Of a stretch of 64,000 nucleotides of DNA, positions 1-12,400 are shown in pieces (the stretch's first letter is position 1; each line of letters opens with the position of its first letter). Source of the stretch: Mesorhabditis belari (lineage: Eukaryota > Nematoda > Chromadorea > Rhabditida > Rhabditidae); the NCBI GenBank assembly GCA_958450365.1, contig CAUEEP010000727.1, forward strand, positions 2,485,501 to 2,549,500, given 5' to 3'. Under the pieces are notes generated by a model. That model saw nothing but the letters and a program-made list of their open reading frames with translations. It was not told where the DNA came from and made no database searches. The translations under genes and the position numbers were made by a program.

Positions 1-90
1 GGCTTTATATGGGATCTGGGGTGTGGGGGCGGGGCTAAGAAGACTGCCAACGGCAAGCCCCGCCCCCTCACCCCAAGGACTATATAAAGG
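1..90. promoter_or_regulatory. Divergent histone promoter at the left edge
   Basis: A TATA box (tatataaa, 81-88) lies about 70 bp before the H2A start codon. At 1-13 there is a mirror-image TATA box on the minus strand (catataaag when read in reverse), so a second gene should be transcribed leftwards off the window; an H2B gene is the obvious guess but cannot be seen. Between them, at 46-66, is the box gccaacggcaag followed by ccccgcccc. Nearly the same box recurs between H4 and H3 (3280-3344), so it is probably a shared histone promoter element. Confidence 0.7.
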
Positions 91-155
91 GCTTCATACT
101 CGGTCACCGTATCGATAGTTTATCGTCATCACTCTCAACAAGCAACGAAGCGACC

Positions 156-539
156 ATGTCTGGGAAAGGAAAATCCGGAAAAGGCAAGGAGAACAAAGGA
201 TCGGCGCGCTCCACTCGGGCTGGACTCGTGTTCCCCGTCGGACGCCTCCATCGCATCCTCCGGAAAGGGAACTACGCTCAACGTATCGGCGCCGGAGCAC
301 CAGTCTATCTGGCTGCTGTGCTCGAATACCTCACGGCCGAAGTGCTGGAGTTGGCCGGAAACGCTGCCCGAGACAACAAGAAGTCGAGGATCAACCCCCG
401 TCATCTCCAATTGGCCGTCCGCAACGATGAAGAGCTGAACAAACTCCTGTCAGGAGTCACCATCTCTCAGGGAGGCGTCCTGCCCAGCATCCAAGCCGTT
501 CTTCTTCCCAAGAAAACCAGCGGTGAAAAAGATGAGTAA
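156..539 (+). CDS. Histone H2A (intronless, divergent tails)
   Basis: Core nucleosomal histone H2A, 127 residues, a single exon as usual for replication-dependent histones. The histone fold is clear: the [12 protein letters not shown] start, the RKGNYAQR segment, [13 protein letters not shown], the acidic-patch residues of the [16 protein letters not shown] helix and [10 protein letters not shown], and the C-terminal [16 protein letters not shown] docking segment. The N-terminal tail ([17 protein letters not shown]) and several core positions (T for A in the EYLTAEV helix; S and I substitutions) differ from textbook H2A. The C-terminus ends SGEKDE with no SQ motif, so it is not H2A.X. The start follows a TATA box by about 70 bp, and the stop is followed by a histone stem-loop. 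Confidence 0.97.
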   Translation: MSGKGKSGKGKENKGSARSTRAGLVFPVGRLHRILRKGNYAQRIGAGAPVYLAAVLEYLTAEVLELAGNAARDNKKSRINPRHLQLAVRNDEELNKLLSGVTISQGGVLPSIQAVLLPKKTSGEKDE

Positions 540-576
540 ACGCTAGTCGAGCTTTCAACAAAACCCCCAACCCAAC

Positions 577-592
577 GGCCCTCTTTAGGGCC
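577..592 (+). terminator. Histone mRNA 3' stem-loop (H2A)
   Basis: Perfect 6-bp stem (ggccct/agggcc) with a 4-base cttt loop, 38 bp after the H2A stop and flanked by the usual CCAACCCAAC upstream and ACAAA downstream. This is the binding site of stem-loop binding protein that replaces a poly(A) tail in replication-dependent histone mRNAs. Confidence 0.97.
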
Positions 593-757
593 ACAAATGA
601 TTTCTTTAAAATTGCAAAACTCGTGGAGTCAAATTAAAAGTTCGGAAATTGGACTGAACTTCGCTTCAAGTTTTCTTCTGAATTACGGCTCCGTTAAAAA
701 GTCCTTTCATTTCTACTTCTTTTACAATTTAAACTCGTAAATATTTTTTATTTTTAG

Positions 758-1978
758 CCCCGAAATCTTTCGAAATGCGGCGCATCCTTCATCTATTTTG
801 TTCGACAATCGCCCGTTCTTTGAGATTTCTTCCGAATTGTAAGTTTTTACATCTGCTCTTCTAATAATCGGTAACTAATTTAATTTAAAACGTTTGCATC
901 TTCTTTATCAACATAAAATTGTTATCTGCTTGTTCGATTATTATCTATTTCGAGTTCATGTCGTTCTAAGGTGACTAGACTTAGAATCAGCTTCATTTTG
1001 AATTGGTCACGACGTAGGAAAGTCGTCAATACGTTTGTTGATATCTTGAAGGAGCATGCATCTTTTTGTGGTGTAAACAGCATTGAAATTTTTTACTTTC
1101 AAACTGCAATACAATCTTTCTAGAACGATTTACATTCTTTTGTTTAGGAGACACGAGCGATGTACGAGTTCGTAGGGCAATCACCACCACTGCACCCAAC
1201 GCCGAGCCGCCTCTTCCTTCACCCCCACCACCACCACCAGCGTTAGTTTATTTGTTTTCTTACAAAAAAGATAGAAAACAAGGATGTTGAGGTAACTTTT
1301 TTAGCTGTTAAAGTTTCTAGAAGTCAGAGTTGTATTTGTAACTTAAAATCTTATTTAAAGAGTTAGTTGGTGTTTTTAAAATGAATTACATTCTTTGTTT
1401 AGGAATGATGTGGCATGGGACTTGTCGCTTAACTCTGCTCCACCACGAAATAGCAACATCAAGCCAAAGAAGCCATCGGTGTGCGTTTTTTAACATTCAT
1501 TAAATTAAACTGCCTGGATGGACAATTCATTTCTCGTTTAGTCGAAACATGGTCGAAGCAAAGCGAGTGCGAGCCCCAATTCACCAACCAATTTATCCAA
1601 TCCAGTTATTGCGGCACTCCAATGGACTAAGTGAGGCATTTTATCAATTGATTTTTGTGACACACTCTTTATTAAAACTCCATGAATTGTTTAGAGCATG
1701 CGAAATCACTTTCTGGGTGCTCATCGCGTATTTCGGCGATTTTGGTTCTTTGGGGTGTGTGAGTTTGTTTTCGCTTTAAATGCCTACCTATTTGTTGGTA
1801 GTAGCCAAATAAAAGGCATTGGCTAAGTAGCGATAAGCTGGTAAACCGTTTATTTTAGATAAAATTTGCTCATCATAATCTTTGCATTTCAGTGATTGCC
1901 CCGGTTTCAATCGTCATGCCGATCGTCCTCACCATCATCCACTCTCTGACCGACCAACGAACTTGTGAAAGATTATAA
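758..1978 (+). CDS. Unrecognised proline-rich single-pass membrane protein (7 exons seen, first exon unresolved)
   Basis: Not recognised as any family. Exons that join in one open frame: 758-838, 1018-1070, 1148-1241, 1403-1480, 1542-1630, 1695-1754, 1893-1978, with TTTAG/TAG acceptors and GT donors. The product has an N-terminal soluble part (reading ...FDNRPFFEISSEL, then VVNTFVDILKEHASFCG), a run of prolines encoded near 1220-1240, a basic linker (KPKKPSVRNMVEAKRVRAP) and, near the C-terminus, one long hydrophobic stretch (ISAILVLWVIAPVSIVMPIV) followed by only about 16 residues. This suggests a single-pass or tail-anchored membrane protein. The exon-4 donor gtgcgt, not the gtgtgc two bases earlier, keeps the frame that gives the hydrophobic segment. 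No in-frame ATG is visible in the exons, so a 5' exon upstream of 758 is missing from this model. A poly(A) signal (aataaa) lies near 2026. Confidence 0.55.
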
Positions 1979-2281
1979 AACGTGTTTTGAAGTTTTGAAG
2001 TTTTCCCTTTCTCGCTAAACGTTGTGAATAAAACTAGTGAATGGTTTTTTTGACGTACTTTTGATAATTTTTATGAATTGTGGAATGCCATAAAAACCTC
2101 ATTGCATACATAGCAGACTTGCCTTCATTCAGCCGATAAAACGGCTCAACTGTACGCTTTTGCAAGAACGGAACTTACCATTAGCTTGAGTAGAGAAATT
2201 TTAATATTGCGTTGTACATGGTGAACTTAACCTTATCAGAACCGATGAAACCGACCAATTCTTCCAAGGTGATAAAACTTT

Positions 2282-2695
2282 CGGGACTATAACTGTATTG
2301 TTATAGTCCCGAAAAAAAACTTCTATTCTAATCCGTTTGTTGCGTTTGCGTTTTCCGTTTGCGCAGACGTGAAAAAACGTCTTTTGTGCACACGGGCAGA
2401 GTCTGTGTGCGCAAAAATTTTTAGAGTGAATTGAATTTTTTGTGGGCAAAAGGCAAAAAGCGCACAAAGCAAACAATGGCTTCCTATTTTTTGTAGTGAA
2501 ACTATCAAGCTGAAATTTATCCAGTAGATGGGCATAGGCGAGCGCAACATGCTGTAAAAATTTGGGCTCAATCGAAACAATGTAGGCCATTTGGTGCAAC
2601 TTTCAGCGCTTGAAGTTAGTGGGCGAAGCCTGTTGTGCGCAAAAGACGTTTTTCCACGTGTGCGCAAATGGCGGTGCGGTATTGTTATAGTCCCG
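2282..2695. mobile_element. 414-bp inverted-repeat element (MITE) with 6-bp target duplication
   Basis: Ends are the inverted repeat cgggactataac (2282-2293) and gttatagtcccg (2684-2695). The sequence AACTTT lies directly outside both ends (2276-2281 and 2696-2701), a clean 6-bp target-site duplication. Longer arms further in also pair: tgcgcagacgtgaaaaaacg on the left with cgtttttccacgtgtgcgca on the right. An extra inverted copy of the terminal sequence sits just inside the left end (about 2298-2312). No transposase is encoded, so it is a non-autonomous element. Confidence 0.8.
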
Positions 2696-2832
2696 AACTT
2701 TCAACAGGCTTTGATTCCATGGATTGAACAAAGCACAATTCCCAGTTTTCGTTTAGAAAGAGATCAGACCTCGAGTCCGTTAGAACATTATTATTCTAAC
2801 ATTGAAGAGAATATTTTAACAAGATCATTTGT

Positions 2833-2848
2833 GGCCCTAAAGAGGGCC
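2833..2848 (-). terminator. Histone mRNA 3' stem-loop (H4)
   Basis: Reverse-strand copy of the same 16-base stem-loop (ggccct, cttt, agggcc), 40 bp after the H4 stop, again with CCAACCCAAC upstream and ACAAATG downstream. Confidence 0.97.
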
Positions 2849-2888
2849 GTTGGGTTGGGGTTTTACTTGTTCTCATCGTTTGAAGGAA

Positions 2889-3829
<941 letters not shown>

Positions 3830-3863
3830 ATGCTGAAACGTCTCAACGAAAACCCAACCCAAC

Positions 3864-3879
3864 GGCCCTCTTTAGGGCC
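3864..3879 (+). terminator. Histone mRNA 3' stem-loop (H3)
   Basis: Perfect 6-bp stem/4-base loop (ggccct, cttt, agggcc) downstream of H3, in the same AACCCAAC...ACAA context as the H2A and H4 copies. Confidence 0.97.
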
Positions 3880-4270
3880 ACAATTCCCTTAACCTCTAAA
3901 AACACTGGAAGTGAGTGTGGTCCCAATTCGTTTTGGCTCGCTCAGGCTGATCAATTGAGATCACGATTACGAGGTGCGATTTCTTGTATCCTTAAAAGTT
4001 TGCATAAGGATCGATAGCTTTACATTTTAAAGGTGCAATAAATTTAACAGAGTTTCTCTCAAAATTCATCTTTCAAATTCGACTAAAATAGACGTCTACT
4101 TTGATTTCTGCTATGAGTGAAACACAGATCTGTTTTTGAATGTTTTATGGTTTTTGTTTACGCGTTTCTCGGGTCGTTTGCATTAGGTTTACTGTTAGCG
4201 TTATGTTAATGTAGGTCATAGTTTTGATACTCTTTATTTTGTTTACCTGAGCCTGAATTTAAAATTTTAG

Positions 4271-5936
4271 TACAAACCGCCAATTCCTTGGATTGACATC
4301 GTGATCGAGCGTCTCCAAAGTGAGTCGTCGTTTTATTGCATTGCCAAACTATTTTCATTGTAGAACTCTACGGCGTCTCCCCGGCTCAGGCCAATTTAGC
4401 GCAAGTCATCTCACTTGGTGATGCTGTCCGAGTGAGTTGCCTTTAAACTGGTTTGAGCTATTAAGTACTCCAGAAACTTCACTACGCATACTGAGCTGAA
4501 CCTTTTTAGATTGTATACGCTAGATAGTAAATTGATTTCTTCAGATCATCGATGAGGCAAAGAAATGTTTCATGTCGGAGAGTTGCTTGGCCGAGATTGT
4601 AGCTCCATGCAAAGTGATTGGCGATATTCACGGACAATTTCAGGTACTGTTTATGGAGATTATTTCCCCCTAATTTAATGTTTTAGGACATGCACAAGTT
4701 ATTCGATATCATCGGCCGTGTCCCAAAAGAGCGCCTTGTTTTTCTCGGCGATTACATTGATCGTGGACCACAAAGTCTTGAGGTTGTTTTTTAAAATTGA
4801 GCTTGAGGTGCTTAGTTTCGTTTATTTGATTTATGACGTTTAGGTTGTGTTTTTCTTGTTCGCTTGGAAGATTCGTTATCCCGAACGAGTGATGCTGCTG
4901 CGTGGAAACCACGAAACTCCAGCCGTCAACAAAATCTACGGTTTCTACAATGAGTGTTTGATGAAATATCAATATCCTGGGTAAGAGTTGGAACATTTGT
5001 GTAATCTGTGATCTATTCAGAATCGGTCTTTGGTGGGATTTTCAGAGCTGCTTCAATCGAATGCCCATGGCTGGCCTCATCGCAAAGAAGGTAGCTTATT
5101 TTTAAACGACTTTACTAACTTTTTATATGCAGGTCTTGTGCATGCACGGAGGGCTCTCACCTGATCTCACTCATCTCGACGTTCTTCGCAACATCGTCCG
5201 TCCATGTGAACCACTTGATCGAGGGCTTCTCATCGATCTCCTCTGGGCTGATCCCACCAATCAAGGAGACGGATGGTTCCACTCGATTAGAGGTCGGTTT
5301 TGAATTATAATTTCTAACCACTTTTTTAGGCATCTCCTACATGTTCGGAAAAGGGGTCGTGGAGCAAGGCTGTCAAATTCTCGGCGTCGATCTCATCATT
5401 CGAGCACATCAAGTCATCCAGGATGGATACGAAATTATGACAGGCAGAAAGTAACATTTCTTTAGTTTATCCGATGCATATTTCTGTTTTCTTAGGTTGA
5501 TCACCGTATTCTCAGCCCCAAACTACTGCAACCAGTTCAGCAACACTGCCGCCGTTGTTTGCCTTGACGCCGATTTAAAGGTTTGTAACATATTTTTATT
5601 CTAAAGGCGAGTTTTAAAATAATTATATGTCTGTATATTTAGGTGACTATTCAACAGATGGTGATACCATTGCCGGCAAGTCAACGTGCTCGTCCCGCTC
5701 CGGCCATCGCCATCGATCTCGACGCCACTCAAGCCGAACAGGATATCAAAGCCATCATGGTGAGCTCTTGCACACAAGTGCCTTATGTATAAATTGCTCA
5801 TCTTTAGGTCGTTTCCCGTGCCGAGGCTAAAGCCGACAAATTTGAAGAGACACAGGAAAATTCGGAAAGAGCTGTGCCCGTCACCACTGGACACCCTGGA
5901 CAAACGCCGCCTGAAAGGTCAATCAACGAAAATTAA
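4271..5936 (+). CDS. PP1-type serine/threonine protein phosphatase catalytic subunit (divergent)
   Basis: Metallophosphatase that dephosphorylates Ser/Thr. Exons: 4271-4319, 4364-4431, 4545-4643, 4687-4782, 4844-4980, 5021-5090, 5133-5292, 5330-5450, 5496-5580, 5643-5759, 5808-5936. The metal-binding and catalytic signatures are intact in order: [27 protein letters not shown], the RAHQV histidine and SAPNYC. The wording differs from conserved PP1 in several places ([36 protein letters not shown]), so it belongs to the diverged PP1 paralogues that are common in nematodes and often sperm-expressed; the expression is inference. The C-terminal tail is long and Ala/Pro/Glu-rich. The start exon upstream of 4271 was not resolved. 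A poly(A) signal (aataaa) lies near 5964. Confidence 0.9.
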
Positions 5937-8900
5937 CGAAGTCTGATATTTTAACTCGCATGCAATAAATGGTTCTTTTTCGGTGTAATAAATGGGTTTG
6001 ATTAATAAATGAAGTTTGCGCAACGAAAAGTTTTCTATCCAAGTATTCGTGGTGTCTAACAGCTTTCTTTAAAGATGATTTGCGTGATCCTCTCTTTCGC
6101 AATTCGTTGTCACAAAGCCAAAGCCTCAATTTTCGTTTCTGTCACGCCTCGAGAGCTGCTTTTCTTTTTCTGACAGACGGTAGAGAGGAGAGTGAGTGCG
6201 GGGAAGGGATGAGAATTAATGAAGAAGGGGAGAGTGATTTGCTCGTCCTCTCATCGAATCCCTCTCTTTTTCTCTTTCAAACTTCTCAACCGATTGATCA
6301 ATTCTCTTTCTTTTCCTTTCTTTCCTCATCAACCATTTCCCGTATTCAGATTTGGCCGATATCAATGAAACTTTCTCATTTTCTTTGTGCATCTCGAGAA
6401 CAGCTTCACTTGTGTCTTTCGAACAAAATCTTTTTTGTGCACTTTGATTTTCATGCAGTTGACCCATAAAATTGAAGAGTTGTTTGATCGAATGGGGATT
6501 TGTGTGTGTTGGTATGATGTCAGTGTGCCTTGTCCTATTCAAAATGTCTCGAGCATATGTATCTCCCGTTTGAAATTAAAAGAGCCGAAGTCGTAAATCA
6601 GAGAGGAGAATGAGAGAAGAGATAGATCTGGGACAGGGGAGGACTCCTGAAAGTGATACCCAATCTCTCGGGATACCATTTCGGGAGTTCGCAAAATAGC
6701 TCTTTATTGCCCATTTCGCAGTATTTTCATCCTTGACTAATGAACCGCTTATCGATTACTCTATTTGCGCTTCGAAAAGGGGAAACGCACCCTTTCTGGA
6801 GCACTAGATTTGTCCTTTTTCTTGTGACACCTGGGAATCCGCTCCGCCAGAAACGGTTTCCATCCTTTGAGAGCACAAAGTGCACTTACTGTTCATTATT
6901 GCAACAGGAGATCTGTAACAGAAAACTCACTTTCAATCTTGGCTCTCAATTTTCATCCTTAGTCCGCTTTCCACTTTCAAATAGTGCTATAAGATTTTTT
7001 TTGTTCACACTCAGAGCTCCATTTCTTAAAACTTCTTCAGACAAACTGTTCTTCTTTTCCAAATCCTTACAGTATATCAATTTATTTCGCCTTTGGTGAG
7101 GGTAGGTATTATGATACTAAGAGTGGTAAATTTATTTACAACAGACTGGTAACAGTTCGAATTCCGAAAAACTACCTTCGTCTTCATTTAGATTTTGCAT
7201 GATCTAGAACTACCGTATTAAAAGTAAGTAATACAGTATTTTCTTATTCTATGAGAACTTAAACTGTAAATTGAATGGAATCACAAAATTCCATATGTGA
7301 TTTTTTTTTAGCAAACTTTCATCTTTCAAAGCTCTCACCCTTTCCTTTTGCAATTGTTTTGCCCAACCTCATCAAGAGATCAAAGTCTATCCAAAGATTG
7401 ATCTCCTTATTTTCTTTATCCCATCCAAATTTCCTCATCATCGCTCTCATCAATGTCGAGAATATCTCTGCAAAATCCTCTCCAAAAATCCCCTTAAAAT
7501 CACGTCATTTTCCCATTTACACGAGTGATCGTTTTCTGTTTTTCCCCTGTTTTCCCTTGTCTCTTTTCCGGCTTACAGTAACAGGTGGAAACGATTTTAT
7601 TGGTGTCTCGATGGAGCAGGAAAAAAAAAAAAAAAAAGGAGAAATTCTCTCTATTTCCCTTTTTATCCAAATTTTCTCGATGAAATGGCTAACCACTCCT
7701 TCCATTTCCCTCCCTCTCGAAAATTTGCTTAAACGACCTCGGTCTCGTTTTCTCTCTTCATTTTTTCTGCTCCAACTCATCTTGAATTGGTAAATGATTT
7801 CTCAACTTTTGCTCATTTTCCAGTTGAGATTGATTGTATAGACCCTTGTTGTACATAGGATTAAGTCTTTTTTGAAAACTTTTGTTTTTCTACTCGAGTC
7901 ACTCCTTTGTAAACCCTATATAGGACTTGCTTAACAAACTCCGCGGTTTACGGAATCCGAATCGAGTTTATTTTTCTTACTAAAGTACCCCGGGATTGGA
8001 ATTAGTACTTCTCCGGATTTAAAAACCCGGGATAAAAATTCTCTGCAAAGACGATTTGCTTGCAGAAGCCGAAACACGCAAAAAGGAATATGTTGTCGCG
8101 AATATTTTAATGTTAACTGACAGTGTTTACTGTAGATTATCCAAAAGCTCGTATTTTAGACCATTTGAAAAACAAACTATACTATGCAAATCTTTTCAAG
8201 AACAAAATCTGGTTTAAGTCAAAAATTAAAGTTCGTAAAACAAAACAAAAAGATTTTTTCTTGAAAAATCTCTTGATACATTTAGATCATCAAATAATAA
8301 ACTGGTAAAAGATTAATATTTCATGATTAATATTGATCAGACTTTCAACATTTGCACTTTTTATAAGTTCAGCTCCAATTTGCACAACAGTTCATTTTCG
8401 CCCTGTCCTTCTTGTCGAATGTCTATTTTTGTTCAGTTACCGTAGGAAAAACATTCTTGAGACAATTTCAACAAATTCCATTATATCTACTCATTCATTA
8501 TTATCAAAATCTTAAAATTCCAGAAAAAACGCCAGCTGCTAGTCGGTGACTCTTTTGTAATTCCTCAACTCACGTTTTTTTTTTATAATTTCAGGTAAGC
8601 TCAAGAAAAAAAAAGATAGAAACAAGAAAATGAATGGATAAGATTCGATTGAACTACAAAATTAGGTGGTGTTGACCGCACATACTTCACACTGAATCTC
8701 AAATCTGAATCCTGTCTGAAGTGGGGATGGGAGGGGAAAGGGAGGAGATCCTCACCATTCAGAAAAGACTTTCATTTCGTTTTTTTCTCTGAAACAAATT
8801 CAAGTTTTTCAATCCCAGTGTTCCATTTGGAGTCCAACTAAAATGAGGAAATTTCATTGTTTTTCATTGTTTGAAATTTCAAATCACAATCATAAGTCAA

Positions 8901-9477
8901 AACTTTTTTCAATTTTTGAAGTCGACTCTCTGGTTCAAACCGAACAAAAACCGAATTTCTGTTGTTTTAAAAAAAGAATCGGAATTGGAAATTGAAGCTT
9001 CTCACTAAAAATTTCGAATTTAGATCTAAATTTAGAATCACCAAATCATCGGATTACTCAAAAGTTCAAAAAAAAACGGTTGAGTGGGTGGGGAGTGATG
9101 CTCTTTTTTATTTGAAAAAACAGACTCGTTCAACAAGGTGAACTCTGAGCCTCATGGAGCGAATCCTTGTCTTCCTGAATGGACAGTTGGGGGTTGAGAG
9201 TTGAGAGTGACCGCTCATCGTTTGAGCAAACCGCATCCTCTCCATTCTCGAGAAAATCCCCGAGAAACTTGTGTCTTTCCCCTTTTCACACAACCGTTTT
9301 TCCGTTTCCCCTAAATTTTTTTGTAAATCCCTTATTCAGATCAAGGCCTGACCCCTCTTTCCCCGCTTTCTTGAGATCTCGCCAATTCCTTTCATTTCTC
9401 TAAAACCTCTTCAATTTCAATTATTTAGAGATTTGCCATACTCGATCATCCCCATTCCTTCGGTAATTCTTCAATCA
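5937..9477. other. 3.5-kb region with no recognisable gene
   Basis: No open frame here joins into a credible exon chain or resembles a known protein; the longer frames are AT-rich or pyrimidine-rich and lack codon bias. The region holds a copy of the dispersed gcaccctttctg element (about 6780-6885), a 17-base A tract at 7621-7637 and pyrimidine-rich stretches before the exchanger gene. It probably contains the 3' end of the phosphatase gene and regulatory sequence for the exchanger. Confidence 0.6.
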
Positions 9478-12400
9478 ATGCCGAATTGTCTCCAATTCGG
9501 TCTACTGTTAGCGTTATGTGTATGTTGTGTCGATACGCAGAATGTCACCAAAACTTTGCCTTCTTATGAGGTTCGTTCATGGATACAATTCAATATTAGG
9601 GTCATATCAAAGGGTTTGTCCAATTTTGAACTCTGGTCTAGCTTATCCTGGCGAATTTTGGGTTCCCTTGGCTAGCCTGCCAGAGATAGCCTGCCAGAGT
9701 CTCAGGGGCTGTAGCAGCCTGTAGCCAGGTTTGATCAGACTAGATCTAGGCCTAGCACTTGCTTCTAGAATTCAAGCGAGGTAAGGCCGAAGTCCAGAAG
9801 CTCTTTTCCGGCATGGCCTACCCTGTTATGGTCTGGTTCGGAAAACTGGAACCCTGGAATGTTTTAGGGGTGACCCTAGGTTCCAATCGAAATGTAAGCC
9901 AGACCAGAAGTCAGGGTGAGATCTGGTTTCTGACTTGATCTGTTCCTGATCACAGTTTATTTGGTTTATCGCTTGTTACTTAAAAACTCTCCTTTAGATT
10001 TTAACCTTTGATTTCTCGGCGATCGAGACTCCATTCGTTGTCGCGTCATGGCTGGCAATTGCAAGTGGAGTGAAAATTTGTGAGTTTTCTAGGTTTAAGA
10101 GATAATGATAAGAGATAAGAGATAAGAGATTTAAGAGATTGAAATGCTTTCCCTTGACATTTCAGTATTTCACTTCATTCGTCCACTCTCGAAATATTTC
10201 CCCGACAGTTCTTTGCTCGTTTTCGTCGGTTTTGCGCTGGGATGGATTCTGCACTATGGTAAATTTCACGAGAAGACTTACTGTAGTACAATTAGAACAG
10301 GATATTACTACAGTACTTCGTACTTAATCTAAAAGATCCATTCAGGAATCGAATCGATCAAAGCCGAATACTACCAACTAGAGTCCGTTTACTTCTTCCA
10401 TTTCCTTCTACCGCCAATCATTTTTGATGCAGGTATTGAAAAGAAAATATCATTATAGAATAAAGTATTCAGGATATTTCATGCCGAACAGGGCTCTCTT
10501 CGAGAATTTCGGCTCGGTCATGCTTTTTGCGGTGATTGGAACTGTCTGGAATACGATAGCCATCGGTAAATTTCAGCCCACTCATTTTAGTGTTTTCTAA
10601 AATGTGTGAACTGTGGAAAACGATCGTAATCTTGTCTCTAGCATATCCTTCGTGAACTCTCACAGAATTGAATCAAAAATCAAAGATCGAGGCAGGATGG
10701 CGGTGGATAAAACTAGAGACAGGATTGGCTAGGTGGCTTTCAAAAGTGAACGAAAAGAGTACAGATTGAGTCCAAACACAGTCCATAGGTTACCAAATTT
10801 ATTACAGGGATTACGGTAAACCATTGATTTATCTATTTCATAAATCTTTTCAGGTGGTGGCCTCTATTTGTTATCCCTATACGGTCTCTTCAGCATTCCA
10901 TTTGATGCATTCGAAGTGCTCACCTTCACTTCACTCATCTCAGCCGTTGACCCAGTGGCTGTCATTGCAGGTACCTCGTTCCTTCATCATTCTTTCTATG
11001 CCTCAATTCTAGTATTCGAGGAAGTGCATGTAAACGAGTTCCTTTTTATCAACGTCTTTGGTGAGGCTCTCTTCAACGATGCTGTATCGGTTGTACTCTA
11101 TAAAATGTTCAAGAATTTCTATGATATCGGGCCGGAACGGGTCGAGGTGAGAAAAATTATTCGGAGTGCCTACTAATTGCCTACTAATTGTCAAATAACT
11201 GCCTACTAATTGTCAAATAATATTTCTGAAAAGAAGAAATTGAATACTTCCAAAGTCACTATTCTGGGATTAAGAGCCAAAACTGATTTCCCAGGGTCAG
11301 GCTAAAAGCCAGTCATTGCCCACAAAAGTACCAGAAGCCAGACCTAGACCTTGCTTCCGACCTGACTTACTGAACTAACAAATATGAAGATTTAAGGGTC
11401 AATGAAACCAGACATAGGCACTACAAACTACAAACGCTTCTAACTTGCTTCAAATCTACCATGAGCTATAGCTCAAAAAAATAGAGAATCTCAAGAGCTT
11501 TCGAATGGACAAAAGCACACTCAAAAGCATCAAAGCTAAAGAAAGTTGCAGTGGTTTTAGTAGGAACGGACCGTACTCGCGCGTAGTCGAAGCTATCGAG
11601 TCAGGCTACAAACCACTGTAACTTTGATTGATATTTTTGGGTGTGCTTTCGTCCATTTGAAAGCTCTTGAGATTCTGTATTTTTTGAACTATCGATCATG
11701 TTAATCCGGTAGATTTGAAGCAAGTTAGAAGCGTTTTTAGTTTACATTTGTAGTCAATAGTGCACATGTCTAAATGAAACATACAGTAGCCGTGCAATAC
11801 AACCATTTCTCTTCCAGATTGCCGATTACGGTAAAGGCGTTGTCTCCTTTTTCGCGATCGCTGTTGGGGGGACAGCCGTTGGGATCATTTTTGCGTTTGT
11901 TGTCGCAATCGTCACAAAGTAAGGCTTCGGGTTTATCTTGTTACTTCTAGCTAACTATATACCGTATTTTCTCTAATAGTAGTGCACCCCGGCGAGCCGA
12001 GTTGGTGACGATTTTACGGTTTCCAAGCTTTTGCAGAAGCTCAGCACTCTCATCCCCCACTAGATCTCATCGTCAGCTACATTTTCCGACCCCACATCGA
12101 TAGGTTCTGATAAGTGGTTCTCGAGATTTCGAGCAATTTAGGCGACGCTCAGGGTGCATTACTATTAGAGAAAATACGGTAACTAAATAAAGAAAGATAT
12201 TCAGTGAAGAAAGTTGAATATCATCAAATCAGCACAAATGTCTCGAATTTCAGATTCTCGGATCACATCCGCATCCTTGCCCCAATCTTCGTCTTCGTTG
12301 TCCCCTATATGGCGTATTTGTTGGCCGATTCGATGGGAATGTCATCCATTCTGGCGTGAGTTTTCCCTGAAATCAATTCCGAAATTAATCCAGCAAAATC

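Noticed and set aside
597..757. Using the ATG at 597 as the start of the 758-1978 gene
   Set aside because: It would require a 21-bp intron and begins 5 bases after the H2A stem-loop; the phase fits, but the intron is too short to trust.
1542..1779. Reading 1549-1779 as a single-exon protein
   Set aside because: It runs through a donor (ctaa|gtgagg) and an acceptor (tttag); the spliced frame gives a coherent protein, and the unspliced one does not.
7275..7793. 172-codon plus-strand frame
   Set aside because: Ser/Phe/Leu/Ile-rich translation of pyrimidine-rich DNA containing an A tract on the other side; no family likeness and no exon partners.
9640..9960. Possible tRNA-like sequence (ggttccaatc resembling a B box) in exchanger intron 1
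   Set aside because: No cloverleaf could be drawn and no matching A box at the right distance; the region looks like degenerate direct repeats.
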